Positions 7,472-16,571 of a DNA stretch of 64,000 nucleotides are shown piece by piece; the first letter of the stretch is position 1; every line of letters begins with the position of its first letter. Below the pieces are notes generated by a model. It was not told the DNA's origin and did not search any database. It saw only the letters and a program-made list of their open reading frames with translations. The position numbers and the translations under genes are program-made. The DNA lies in the NCBI GenBank assembly GCA_017511185.1, contig JAFWLF010000107.1:80850-144849 (forward strand), given 5' to 3'. This DNA is from RGIG5612 sp017511185. Lineage in GTDB: Bacteria; Bacillota; Clostridia; Lachnospirales; Lachnospiraceae.

Positions 7472-10400
7472 ATGACTACTTTATCCCAGGAAGCTTTAGA
7501 AAAGTCATTGAAGATTTTCAACAAAACAATCGTAGGAGGAACTTTATTCACATTGGATAAACTCCTTAATGTTCTGGGAACTCTTTCACCAAAATTCAAG
7601 AAAGAGCTTGCAGAGCATAACATCACGGTTCAGTTGAGACTTCGTGACAACACCTATGGCCGATGGTTCCGTTTTAAAGACGGATTTGTAACCGGTCAGG
7701 ACGGCATTAATAAAGACTGTATCGTAGAGATGGTCTTTGAAGATGAAGCATCAGCAAGAAGAGTCACTGCCTTGATCCGCAGTCAGTTTGATTTTGTTAA
7801 CGCAGCAAAGCAAGGTCAGATTGCGCTCAATGGTCCGGATGCAGAAGCAATGTGGTTTTCCTCATTGTTGTTAAAAGTATTTGCTTTTGATGTTTTATAT
7901 TTAGGAAATTACGGAACCAAAATGCCGAACGGTGAAATGCGTTACACCACAGGCACAAATGGAGGTCCGTTATTTGTTTATGTCAAAGATGACAAAATCG
8001 TCCGCGTGACGCCGATCGACTTTGATGAAGAAGACCCGGATATGTGGACGATCACAGCAAAAGGACAGAAACTGACTCCGCCTCGTCGTACGACAGTTGC
8101 ACCGTACGCACAGGGATGGAAACAGATGGTTTATTCACCAGACCGTTGCTTATATCCGATGAAGAGAGTGGACTTTGATCCGGACGGAGACCGTCACTAC
8201 GAAAACAGAGGCGTATCCGGATATGAACGGATCAGTTGGGATGAAGCACTGGATATCGTTGCGAAAGAAATGATCCGTGTCAGAAAGACTTATGGTCCTG
8301 GCGCCATCTTCGCATCTACCGGTTCCCATCATAACTGGGGCAGCATCGGATATTACCTTTCCTGTGCGAAGAGATTCTTTAACGTTATTGGTGCTACCAT
8401 GTGCATGCATAACCCGGACAGCTGGGAAGGCTGGGCATGGGGCGGCCAGCATCATTTTGGCGGCAGCGCACGTAACGGCGGTACTGAGCCATATGGTACT
8501 GTAGAAGACTGTTTAAAGAATTCCGAATTCATTGTCTTCTGGTCATCGGATCCGGAAAGCACTTCCGGAAACTATGCAGGACAGGAGGGAACGATCCGTC
8601 GTGAGTGGATCAATAAACTGGGAATCCCAGTCGTGCATATCGATCCGTATCAGAACGCAACCGCAGCATTTGTCCGCGGCAGATGGATCTGTCCGCGTCC
8701 GGCAACAGATGCGGCTTTAGGTATCGCCATTGCCAATGTTTGGATGCACGAAGGCCTCTATGATAAAGATTATGTAAAGAAGAGAACATTTGGTTTTGAG
8801 AAATGGGAAACCTATGTATTAGGAAAAGAAGACGGCATCGATAAGACTCCTGAATGGCAGGAGGATATCACTGGTGTTCCGGCAAGGACTGTGCGTGCAT
8901 TGGCCAGATATTGGGGTACCCATAAGACTTATCTGGCTTGCGGTTCTATGACCAGCTTTGGTTCTGCAGGACGAACCGCATTTGGTACAGAGTGGGCAAG
9001 AGTCTGCGTATGTCTGATCGCTATGCAGGGTCTTGGAAAACCTGGTGTGAACTTTGGCACACTGCAGTATGGCACACCGCTGGATACCAGATTCTGGTTC
9101 CCAGGATATGCAGACGGAGGATTCTCCGGTGACTTTATTGGAACCGGTGCAGGCGTTGCAACTTATAACAGAATGCCGCAGACACCTTCCATCAGTTCTG
9201 AGTATCAGGCAATCCCGAGACTTCTTCTTCCGGAAGCCATCATGGCAAAAGATAAAGCAGATATCACCTGGCATGGGTTAGGTGTTTATTCCGTTCATTC
9301 ACAATTCGGAACCCTGCATTATCCGGCACCGGGACATGAAAGAGTCCGTATGTATTACAAATACGGCGGATCTCATATGGGAACACAGCCGGATTCTAAA
9401 CGTTATGCAGCGCAATATCGATGTGACAGTTTGGAGTTTGTCGTCAATCAGAGCGTCTGGTTTGAAGGAGAAGCAAGATTTGCAGATATCATTCTTCCGG
9501 CATGTACAAACTTTGAACGTTGGGATATCGGTGAGTTTGCTTCTTGTGGAGGATATATTGATAAATCCTATCTGCAGAACAACTCACGTGTGATCTTTGT
9601 GCAGCATAAATGTATTGAACCGCTGGGAGAGAGCAAAGCAGACTTTGATATCTTCCAGGAGATTGCTAACCGGCTTGGCTTGTGGCAGGTCTATTCCGAA
9701 GGCAATACCGAATATGACTGGACAAAACGTTTATATGAAGCAACCGATATGGCACGCGTAATGCCATGGGGAAAATTCATTAAGAAAGGTTATTATGTTG
9801 TCCCGCCTCTTCCGGAGAATCGTCGCGATCCGGTTGCATTTAATTGGTTTGCAGAAGGCAGAAAGAAAGATACACCGGAACTGACTCCGCTGCCATCAGA
9901 GTATTACGGACGTTACGGAGAAGGGCTGCAGACACCATCCGGACTTCTGGAATTTGAATGCCAGACCTTAAAGCGTTTTGATCCAAATGATGAAGAGCGG
10001 CTTCCAATCTGTACATATATTCACAGTTGGGAGGGCGTTGGATCGGAACCATATGCAAAATATAAATTGCAGTTGATCTCCCCGCATTCCAAGTATTCCT
10101 TCCATACTATGGGAGACCTGAAAGATACCAATATAAATGATATTCAGGAACACAGAATGCTGATTGATGGACACCGATACTGGGTCTTCCGTATGAATAC
10201 GAAAGATGCTGCTGAACGTGGTCTGAAACAGGGAGATGTTATTGAAGTGTACAACGACAGAGGAAAAGTCCTCTGTGCATTAGAGACAACAGAGAGAGTG
10301 CCGCAGGGCATCTGCCATTCTTATGAGAGCTGCGCAGATTATGTCACTCTGGAGAATGATCCGGGCGGCGAGGATACCACAGAGATCATGGGATGTATTA

Positions 10401-10504
10401 ACAACCTTACACCTGGAAGATTTATTACCAAACATGCACACGGATTAGCTGTTAATTCCTGTCTTGTGGAAGTCCGTAAATGGGAAGGAGGACCTGTGAA
10501 ATGA
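7472..10504 (+). CDS. Molybdopterin transhydroxylase alpha subunit with N-terminal SCP2-like domain (pyrogallol-phloroglucinol transhydroxylase-like)
   Basis: 1010 residues; AGGAAGG precedes ATG. Residues about 45-140 look like an SCP2/UbiT-type lipid-binding domain (QLRLRDNTYGRW, then FVNAAKQGQIALNG). Residues about 150-1010 are a DMSO-reductase-family bis-MGD oxidoreductase. The Cys motif for an N-terminal Fe-S cluster is absent, as in the Pelobacter acidigallici transhydroxylase. From memory, that enzyme uses His144, Tyr152, Asp174, Ser175 (Mo ligand), Trp176 and Tyr404; with a constant offset of 142, this protein has H286, Y294, D316, S317, W318 and Y546. The known reaction moves a hydroxyl between pyrogallol and 1,2,3,5-tetrahydroxybenzene to give phloroglucinol. 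The family enzyme is about 875 residues, so the N-terminal domain is extra. Neighbouring prenyl-lipid genes suggest a lipid-linked substrate or cosubstrate. The gene overlaps the beta-subunit gene by four bases. Confidence 0.85.
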   Translation: MTTLSQEALEKSLKIFNKTIVGGTLFTLDKLLNVLGTLSPKFKKELAEHNITVQLRLRDNTYGRWFRFKDGFVTGQDGINKDCIVEMVFEDEASARRVTALIRSQFDFVNAAKQGQIALNGPDAEAMWFSSLLLKVFAFDVLYLGNYGTKMPNGEMRYTTGTNGGPLFVYVKDDKIVRVTPIDFDEEDPDMWTITAKGQKLTPPRRTTVAPYAQGWKQMVYSPDRCLYPMKRVDFDPDGDRHYENRGVSGYERISWDEALDIVAKEMIRVRKTYGPGAIFASTGSHHNWGSIGYYLSCAKRFFNVIGATMCMHNPDSWEGWAWGGQHHFGGSARNGGTEPYGTVEDCLKNSEFIVFWSSDPESTSGNYAGQEGTIRREWINKLGIPVVHIDPYQNATAAFVRGRWICPRPATDAALGIAIANVWMHEGLYDKDYVKKRTFGFEKWETYVLGKEDGIDKTPEWQEDITGVPARTVRALARYWGTHKTYLACGSMTSFGSAGRTAFGTEWARVCVCLIAMQGLGKPGVNFGTLQYGTPLDTRFWFPGYADGGFSGDFIGTGAGVATYNRMPQTPSISSEYQAIPRLLLPEAIMAKDKADITWHGLGVYSVHSQFGTLHYPAPGHERVRMYYKYGGSHMGTQPDSKRYAAQYRCDSLEFVVNQSVWFEGEARFADIILPACTNFERWDIGEFASCGGYIDKSYLQNNSRVIFVQHKCIEPLGESKADFDIFQEIANRLGLWQVYSEGNTEYDWTKRLYEATDMARVMPWGKFIKKGYYVVPPLPENRRDPVAFNWFAEGRKKDTPELTPLPSEYYGRYGEGLQTPSGLLEFECQTLKRFDPNDEERLPICTYIHSWEGVGSEPYAKYKLQLISPHSKYSFHTMGDLKDTNINDIQEHRMLIDGHRYWVFRMNTKDAAERGLKQGDVIEVYNDRGKVLCALETTERVPQGICHSYESCADYVTLENDPGGEDTTEIMGCINNLTPGRFITKHAHGLAVNSCLVEVRKWEGGPVK

Positions 10505-11457
10505 GAAAGTTTCATATGATCGTAGATCTGGAAAAATGTGTTGGCTGCTTTAACTGCATGTTGGCATGTAAAGATGAACACGTCGGAAACAAATGGCTTC
10601 CTTACACGGACGAACAGCAGAAACATGAGAACAAGTGGATCTGCCCGACGATGACGGAGCGCGGTGTGGCACCGTACACAGAGGTTACGTATGTGACAAA
10701 AATGTGCCAGCATTGTGATAATGCACCATGTTCAAAAAAATACCCAGATGTATTTATCAAGAGAAGCGACGGCCTTATGCTGATCGATTATAAACGCGCT
10801 GCAGATAAAAACATTGTAGACGCGTGCCCATACGGCATGATCAGCTGGAATGAGGACCTGAGCTGTGCACAGAAATGTACCGGGTGTGCTCATTTGATCG
10901 ACAACGGTTGGAAAGAGCCGCGCTGCGTACAGGCTTGTCCGCTCCGTGCACTGCAGACCGTTTTCTGCGAAGATGCCGAATGGGAAAAGATCATTGAGAA
11001 GCAGGGACTGAAACCAATTACAGACGGTTCCAACAAACCTCGGGTCATGTATAAGAACCTTTACTTCTACAATAAATGCTTTGTAAAAGGTGCCCTTTGC
11101 TTTGATAAAGACGGTATTGAGGAAGCAGCAGTTGGTGTAAAAGTAGAATTACTCGTCAACAAAACGGTCGTTGCGACAACAACAACGGATTTCCTGGGTG
11201 AGTTCTATATCGATATGATCCCAAAGAATACCGGAGATATGCAGATCAAGGCATATATGGATGGCTACGATCCGATCGTCAAAGATTTTGAGATCAAAGA
11301 AGAAAGTGTCGTCCTGGATGCTATGAAGTTTGGCGGCGGAGAGGGAAAACCTGCCGTGATCCTGCCAAATGAACATGCATATGAGCAGGCACTGGATCAT
11401 ATGATCCCGAAAGATGTAGAAGCAGCAAAGAAAGCCTTTAAAGAGGCAGATAAATAA
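10501..11457 (+). CDS. Transhydroxylase beta subunit, Fe-S protein with C-terminal beta-barrel domain
   Basis: 318 residues; the ATG at 10501 overlaps the alpha stop (ATGA) and has GGAGG before it. Ferredoxin-like cysteines are C13-x2-C16-x2-C19-x3-C23, then CQHCDNAPC whose usual fourth Cys is missing (CSKKYP), then ACPYG, KCTGCAH and CVQACP. The known transhydroxylase beta subunit also lacks that Cys, as I recall it. NKPRVMYKNLY followed by about 75 residues with GVKVELL, TDFLGEFYID and AYMDGYDPI matches the Cna-B-like beta-barrel tail of that subunit. It should carry [4Fe-4S] clusters and pair with the molybdenum subunit; no signal peptide, so cytoplasmic. At 318 residues it is longer than the roughly 275 of the Pelobacter protein, mainly at the C-terminus. 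Confidence 0.87.
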   Translation: MRKFHMIVDLEKCVGCFNCMLACKDEHVGNKWLPYTDEQQKHENKWICPTMTERGVAPYTEVTYVTKMCQHCDNAPCSKKYPDVFIKRSDGLMLIDYKRAADKNIVDACPYGMISWNEDLSCAQKCTGCAHLIDNGWKEPRCVQACPLRALQTVFCEDAEWEKIIEKQGLKPITDGSNKPRVMYKNLYFYNKCFVKGALCFDKDGIEEAAVGVKVELLVNKTVVATTTTDFLGEFYIDMIPKNTGDMQIKAYMDGYDPIVKDFEIKEESVVLDAMKFGGGEGKPAVILPNEHAYEQALDHMIPKDVEAAKKAFKEADK

Positions 11458-11460
11458 TCC

Positions 11461-12576
11461 ATGACACAAATGACATGCAGCAATCAAACAAAAGAACTGG
11501 AACTGGCAAGAGAGCATTTTGACCAGTTCCTTGCGCTGCATGAATTACAAGAGCATACAAGAATCAGTCAGGATACTTTGACCGGAGATTATCACTTTAG
11601 TCAGTTTTCCCTGCATTTGATCCCAGTAGATTCAGTAGAAATCACAGATGCATTTGCAAAAGAGCTGCGGGAATATGTCTGCGGATACGAATGCCCGGAA
11701 ATGGAGCAGATCAAAGATGAAAATCCGAAGAACTTTACCAGAGGCAAAAAGCTGCTGGAAGATCAGCTGGAAAAGATTTGCTTCAGTCAAAATGAGCAAA
11801 TGAAAAATGATCTCATGCGGGTGCTGCTGGCAGGAGGCAAGCGCCTTAGACCAGCCTTAAGCTGGGCTGCGTATAATCTGTTAACGGATACACCGCCGGA
11901 AGGAAAGCAGTATCCGATCCTGCCATTGATGGTCATGATCGAACTGATGCACAGTGCATCTTTGATTCATGATGATGTGGTTGACAAAGCGGATGTTCGC
12001 CGGAATGTGGCGACGATCAATGCAACCAGTGGCGATAAAATGGCTGTTAAATCCGCAGATTTCATTCTCGGAAGAGCGATGGAGCTGCTGAAGGTTTATA
12101 AAGGTTCAGGCATTGATGAACGTCTTGCAGCCGTTTCCGAGCAGATGTGCCTGGGAGAACTGGATCAGTTGGAAAACTTGCATAAGGATATCTCTGAAGA
12201 ACAGTATATCCAGCAGATCGAACGGAAAACTGCGCTTTTTATTGAAGCGGCCGCTGCATGCGGAGGAATGGCAAGAGGATTGGACGAAGAGGCTATCCGC
12301 TGTCTGGAACAATATGGATACCACATCGGAATGGCCTTTCAGGTCAAGGACGATATTCTGGATGAGATCGGCGGAGAAGAATTTGGAAAACAAAAGAACC
12401 AGGATCGTAAGAGAGGGTTAAAAACACTTCCGCAGATCATTGGCCTTGCCAAAAGTGAAGAAGCGGTTAAGGCACATTCAGATCAAGCGATCCAGGCCCT
12501 TCAAAAACTCCCGGAGAGTTCCGCAAAGAACGATCTGGTCAAAATGGCAAAGATTCTTGTAGAACGGACAAAATAG
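11461..12576 (+). CDS. All-trans-polyprenyl diphosphate synthase with N-terminal extension
   Basis: 371 residues. GGKRLRP (125-131), the first Asp-rich motif HDDVVD (D171, D172, D175), RNVATIN, and the second motif DDILD (D297, D298, D301) identify an isoprenyl diphosphate synthase; the absence of bulky residues near the first motif fits a long-chain product but the length cannot be set. Such enzymes make the side chain of menaquinone-like lipids or octaprenyl carriers. The first ~95 residues have no counterpart in typical 320-residue synthases. It starts three bases after the beta-subunit stop with a weak AGAGG site, so it is in the same transcript. Together with the UbiA protein at 19.7 kb it implies synthesis of a prenylated aromatic lipid. 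Confidence 0.88.
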   Translation: MTQMTCSNQTKELELAREHFDQFLALHELQEHTRISQDTLTGDYHFSQFSLHLIPVDSVEITDAFAKELREYVCGYECPEMEQIKDENPKNFTRGKKLLEDQLEKICFSQNEQMKNDLMRVLLAGGKRLRPALSWAAYNLLTDTPPEGKQYPILPLMVMIELMHSASLIHDDVVDKADVRRNVATINATSGDKMAVKSADFILGRAMELLKVYKGSGIDERLAAVSEQMCLGELDQLENLHKDISEEQYIQQIERKTALFIEAAAACGGMARGLDEEAIRCLEQYGYHIGMAFQVKDDILDEIGGEEFGKQKNQDRKRGLKTLPQIIGLAKSEEAVKAHSDQAIQALQKLPESSAKNDLVKMAKILVERTK

Positions 12577-12606
12577 ACATTTGTTTGTAAAAGAAAGAAG
12601 AAGACT

Positions 12607-13167
12607 ATGGATAAGATTTTAAACAGAGCAGAGGGAAAACTCCTGGCTGACAAAATCGCGAAAGAAGCGGATGTTAAGCTTCATGAGTGCTACCAGTGCG
12701 GAAAATGCAGTGCAGGCTGTCCGATGGCAAATTCGTTTGACCTGATGCCGCGGCAGATCGTGCATTATATGCACCTGGGAGATATGGATGAAGTTCTTCG
12801 CTCTAAAACGATCTGGCTGTGTGCCAGCTGCCACACCTGCGTGGAACGATGTCCGCATGATATCGATATCCCGACGTTGATCGAAAAATCCAGAATGGAA
12901 GCGCAGAAACGCGGTATATGTGCTGTCCGGGATGTCCGGTTGTTCAACGATATCTTTACAGAGACGATCCGTTATACCGGCAAGAGCCAGGAAGTGATCC
13001 TGGAAGGCGCTTACAATGTGACATCCGGCCACCTAATGCAGGATATGGCAAATGTTCCTCAGATGCTGAAGAAAGGAATTGTCAGACCAGAGTTCAATTC
13101 TGTACAGGATAAAGAAAGTATCAAGAAAATTATGAATAAAGCAGAGGAAGGAGGTGCGGCATTATGA
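12607..13167 (+). CDS. hdrC: Heterodisulfide reductase subunit C-like Fe-S protein
   Basis: 186 residues with two [4Fe-4S] motifs: C28-x2-C31-x2-C34-x3-C38 (CYQCGKCSAGC) and C72-x2-C75-x2-C78-x3-C82. This is the standard HdrC layout, which carries electrons from HdrA to the HdrB catalytic clusters. Its stop overlaps the hdrB start (ATGA). It begins 30 bases after the prenyl synthase gene, so it is probably cotranscribed. Confidence 0.9.
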   Translation: MDKILNRAEGKLLADKIAKEADVKLHECYQCGKCSAGCPMANSFDLMPRQIVHYMHLGDMDEVLRSKTIWLCASCHTCVERCPHDIDIPTLIEKSRMEAQKRGICAVRDVRLFNDIFTETIRYTGKSQEVILEGAYNVTSGHLMQDMANVPQMLKKGIVRPEFNSVQDKESIKKIMNKAEEGGAAL

Positions 13168-14132
13168 TGAGATATTCGTATTTCCCGGGCTGTTCTATGG
13201 ATTCGACGGCCGTTACATATAAGGCGTCATTTGAATATATTGCCAAACGGATCGGCCTGATCATGGAGGAAATCCCGGATTGGAACTGCTGCGGATCTAC
13301 AGCGGCACATACGAAAAATGAGAAAATGGCCCTGGCTCTCCCAGCCAGAAATATTGCCCTGTCAGAAGAGCATAATCCGGGCCTTCCGATCGTTACTCCT
13401 TGTGCAGCATGTTATTCCCGTCTTGCTTATTCCACTTACGCAGCAAGAAAATCCGAGGAAACCAGAAAAGAGATCGAAGACATCATTGAAATGAATTTCA
13501 AAGCAGAGCCGGAGATCTTAAACTTCCTGGATCTGTTCAGCGATGAAGAGGTTTTAAAGGCGTGCGAAGAACGACTGGTCAGAAGTTTGAAAGGTCTTAA
13601 AGTTGCCTGCTACTATGGATGTCTTATGAGCCGCCCGCGTCATATCACGGGAGAAGAGGATCCGGAGAATCCGATGAAGATGGATAAGATCATCGAAATG
13701 ACCGGCGCCGAGGCTGTGGAATGGGATTATAAGACAGAATGCTGTGGAGCAAGTCATCAGGTGGATGCACCAAAAGCAGCACGTCCGCTGATCGAGAAGA
13801 TCTTTCGGAATGCCAGAGCAAATGGGGCAGATGCCATTGTGACTGCATGTCCTCTGTGCAATATGAATCTGGATATGAGGGAAGAAGAAATTAATAAACA
13901 GATGAGCCATAAGTATAATATTCCGGTTTTCCAGTTCACAGAACTGATCGCGATCGCTATGGGAGCGGATGCATCGGAGTGTGGGATTCATCAGCATTTC
14001 TTCCCTGCATTTGATCTGATCAACAAAGTGATCATACAAAATGCAAAAGAGAAAGCAGAAGAAGAGAAAAGAGAGGCTAAAAAGAATCCGCTTGCGGACG
14101 GCCCGGTTGTAATAGGAAGGACAGGTAGATAA
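13164..14132 (+). CDS. hdrB: Heterodisulfide reductase subunit B-like catalytic protein
   Basis: 322 residues. Two CCG-type cysteine-rich domains are present: FPGCSM, then NCCGS and CAACY (about residues 7-95), and CYYGC, then ECCGAS and CPLCN (about 150-240). These bind the non-cubane [4Fe-4S] clusters that reduce disulfides in methanogen HdrB. The N-terminus could begin at 13164 or 13167. It ends with a charged KEKAEEEKREAKK tail not needed by the fold. The natural acceptor in this bacterium is unknown; CoM-S-S-CoB is not expected. Confidence 0.9.
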   Translation: MMRYSYFPGCSMDSTAVTYKASFEYIAKRIGLIMEEIPDWNCCGSTAAHTKNEKMALALPARNIALSEEHNPGLPIVTPCAACYSRLAYSTYAARKSEETRKEIEDIIEMNFKAEPEILNFLDLFSDEEVLKACEERLVRSLKGLKVACYYGCLMSRPRHITGEEDPENPMKMDKIIEMTGAEAVEWDYKTECCGASHQVDAPKAARPLIEKIFRNARANGADAIVTACPLCNMNLDMREEEINKQMSHKYNIPVFQFTELIAIAMGADASECGIHQHFFPAFDLINKVIIQNAKEKAEEEKREAKKNPLADGPVVIGRTGR

Positions 14133-14133
14133 T

Positions 14134-16113
14134 ATGGCTAGAATCGGAGTATTTATCTGCCACTGCGGAACCAATATCGCATCGGTCGTTGATGTGGAGA
14201 AGGTGGCAGAATCTGCAAAAACAATGCCGGGTGTCGTATTTGCAACAACTTACAAATACATGTGTTCTGAACCTGGCCAGGCAATGATCAAGGAATCGAT
14301 CGAACAGTACAATCTGGACCGGATCGTGATCGGTTCCTGTTCTCCGCGTATGCATGAGCTGACTTTCCGCAAAATGCTGAAGGGAACGAAGATCAATCCA
14401 TATATGCTGGAGATTGCAAATCTGAGAGAACAGTGCGCATGGGTCCACACAGACCGGGAGAAGGCAACTGAAAAAGCCATTGGTCTTGTGCAGATGAGTG
14501 TGGCAAAAGTTGCCAACAATAAACCGCTTACTACCAGCACGATCCCAATCACAAAAAGAGCTTTGGTTATCGGCGGAGGCATCGCAGGCATGCAGGCAGC
14601 ATTGGATATTGCTGACTGTGGATTTGATGTAACGATCGTGGAAAAGGAGCCATCCATCGGCGGACATATGGTCATGCTGGATAAGACATTCCCAACGATG
14701 GACTGCTCAGCATGTATTTCCACTCCGAAGATGGTGGAATGCAACGCACATCCGAACATCACATTAAAGACATCTTGCGAAGTAGAAAAAGTCAGTGGTT
14801 ATGTGGGTAATTTTGAAGTCACGATCAAAGAAAAGGCAAAATATGTCAATCATGATCTTTGTACCGGATGCGGTCTCTGCCAGACAAAGTGCCCGACCAA
14901 AGTCACCAGCGAATTTGATCAGGGCTTAAGCAAACGAAGTGCGATCTATATTCCGTTTGCGCAGGCTGTCCCGTCAAAACCAGTTATTGATCCATCGGCA
15001 TGTCTGAAATTGACGAAAGATAAATGCGGAATCTGTGAAAAGGTCTGTCCGATCGGCGCAATCGATTATAAAGATGAAGTCCGCTATACGACCGAAGAAT
15101 ACGGAGCTATCGTCATCGCTACCGGGTATGAACTGGTTGACTGGGCATCGATGTATCCGGAATACGGCGGAGGCAAATATAAAGATGTGATAACTGGCCT
15201 GCAGTTTGAACGACTGGTCAATGCATCCGGCCCGACGGAAGGACATATTGTTCGTCCATCTGATGGCAAAGAACCAAAGGATGTTGTGATCGTAAAATGT
15301 GTCGGCAGCCGTGATCCGAAAAAGGGTAAGAGCTACTGCAGCCGCGCCTGCTGTATGTACAGCGCAAAACATGCTCATCAGATCCTGGATAAGATCCCGA
15401 ATTCCCGTGTTTACATCTTCTATATGGATGTCCGGACTCCGGGAAAAGGATATGAAGAGTTTTATGATAATACACGCCGTGACGGAGCACAGTATATTCG
15501 CGGACGTGTATCCAAGATTTATAAAGAAGGATCAAAACTGATCGTTCGTGGTGAAGATTCCCTGATCGGAAAACCAGTTACTGTAGAAGCAGATATGGTG
15601 ATCCTGGCGACTGCCATGGAGCCGTCGCCAACTGTAGCGGACGTTGCAAATAAACTGGGTATTGCCATTGATGCTGACCGCTGGGTAACAGAAGCCCATC
15701 CAAAGCTGCGTCCTGTAGAGACCCAGACCAATGGTATTTATCTTTGCGGTACATGTCAGGGACCGAAGGATATTCCGGATACCGTTGCCCAGGGAAGTGC
15801 AGCTGCAGCAAAAGTTGCGGCACTGCTTTGCCATGATGAGATGGAAACATCCCCAATGATCTCTTATGTAGATCCAAACAAGTGCTCCGGATGCGGATTC
15901 TGTGAAGGAGTTTGTCCGTATAAAGCAATTACTATGGTGGAATATGCCGGAAGGGACGGAAACCGCAGAGTAACTAAGATCGTCGCTCAAGTCAATGAAG
16001 GACTTTGCCAGGGCTGCGGATGCTGTAACGCAATCTGCAGGACAGGCTGCATTGACCTGAAAGGATTCACGAATGATCAGATCTTGAAGGAGGTGGATGC
16101 ACTGTGTCTGTAA
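14134..16113 (+). CDS. hdrA: Heterodisulfide reductase subunit A-like flavoprotein, electron-bifurcating type
   Basis: 659 residues. VFICHCGTNI starts the protein; GGGIAGMQAAL is the FAD-binding Rossmann motif; MDCSACISTPKM follows, then CTGCGLCQTKC, CGICEKVCPIGAI, CSGCGFCEGVCP and CQGCGCCNAIC supply several [4Fe-4S] sites. HdrA holds the FAD that splits electron pairs in flavin-based bifurcation in methanogens and in Flx-Hdr complexes. No MvhA/G hydrogenase or formate dehydrogenase genes adjoin, and flxDCBA follow, so NADH is the likely electron partner. The start of flxD overlaps its last ten bases. Confidence 0.9.
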   Translation: MARIGVFICHCGTNIASVVDVEKVAESAKTMPGVVFATTYKYMCSEPGQAMIKESIEQYNLDRIVIGSCSPRMHELTFRKMLKGTKINPYMLEIANLREQCAWVHTDREKATEKAIGLVQMSVAKVANNKPLTTSTIPITKRALVIGGGIAGMQAALDIADCGFDVTIVEKEPSIGGHMVMLDKTFPTMDCSACISTPKMVECNAHPNITLKTSCEVEKVSGYVGNFEVTIKEKAKYVNHDLCTGCGLCQTKCPTKVTSEFDQGLSKRSAIYIPFAQAVPSKPVIDPSACLKLTKDKCGICEKVCPIGAIDYKDEVRYTTEEYGAIVIATGYELVDWASMYPEYGGGKYKDVITGLQFERLVNASGPTEGHIVRPSDGKEPKDVVIVKCVGSRDPKKGKSYCSRACCMYSAKHAHQILDKIPNSRVYIFYMDVRTPGKGYEEFYDNTRRDGAQYIRGRVSKIYKEGSKLIVRGEDSLIGKPVTVEADMVILATAMEPSPTVADVANKLGIAIDADRWVTEAHPKLRPVETQTNGIYLCGTCQGPKDIPDTVAQGSAAAAKVAALLCHDEMETSPMISYVDPNKCSGCGFCEGVCPYKAITMVEYAGRDGNRRVTKIVAQVNEGLCQGCGCCNAICRTGCIDLKGFTNDQILKEVDALCL

Positions 16114-16571
16114 AGAAAGATAACAATTGGGAGCCAGTCATACTGGCATTCTGCTGCAACTGGTGCACCTATACCGGCGCAGACCTTGCTGGACTGAACC
16201 GGATGAAATATCCGGAAAATGTCCGCGTTATCCGCGTCCCATGTTCCTCTCGTGTCAATCCGCAGTTTATCATTCGTGCGTTCCAGAAAGGGGCGGACGG
16301 AGTGCTGGTTTGCGGATGTCATCCGGGAGACTGCCATTATGCAACCGGAAATTACTATACAAGAAGACGTTTTATGCTGATGAAACGTCTCCTGGAATAT
16401 AACGGGATCGATCCAAAACGGTTCCAAGCTAAATGGATCAGTGGAAGTGAAGCAGCAAAATTCCGTGATACTGTGATTCAGGTAAGTGCAGAAATTAAAG
16501 CACTGGGTCCGAATACTAAATTTGTCGGAACATATGCACCACAGACAGCGACGGAAGGAGGGCAGGAGTGA
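16104..16571 (+). CDS. flxD: MvhD/FlxD-like [2Fe-2S] protein
   Basis: 155 residues. The GTG start at 16104 follows AAGGAGGTGG inside the end of hdrA. LAFCCNWCTYTGAD, VPCSSRVN and CGCHPGDCHY are typical of the MvhD family, which joins an electron-input module (hydrogenase, formate dehydrogenase or Flx) to HdrA. Its presence between hdrA and the NADH-type subunits is what makes this an Flx-Hdr operon. Confidence 0.9.
   Translation: MSVKKDNNWEPVILAFCCNWCTYTGADLAGLNRMKYPENVRVIRVPCSSRVNPQFIIRAFQKGADGVLVCGCHPGDCHYATGNYYTRRRFMLMKRLLEYNGIDPKRFQAKWISGSEAAKFRDTVIQVSAEIKALGPNTKFVGTYAPQTATEGGQE

Noticed and set aside
7472..10504. Arsenate, thiosulfate or DMSO-type respiratory reductase
   Set aside because: No twin-arginine signal, no N-terminal Fe-S Cys motif, and Mo-site residues (D316-S317-W318) plus the beta-subunit C-terminal barrel fit transhydroxylase better.
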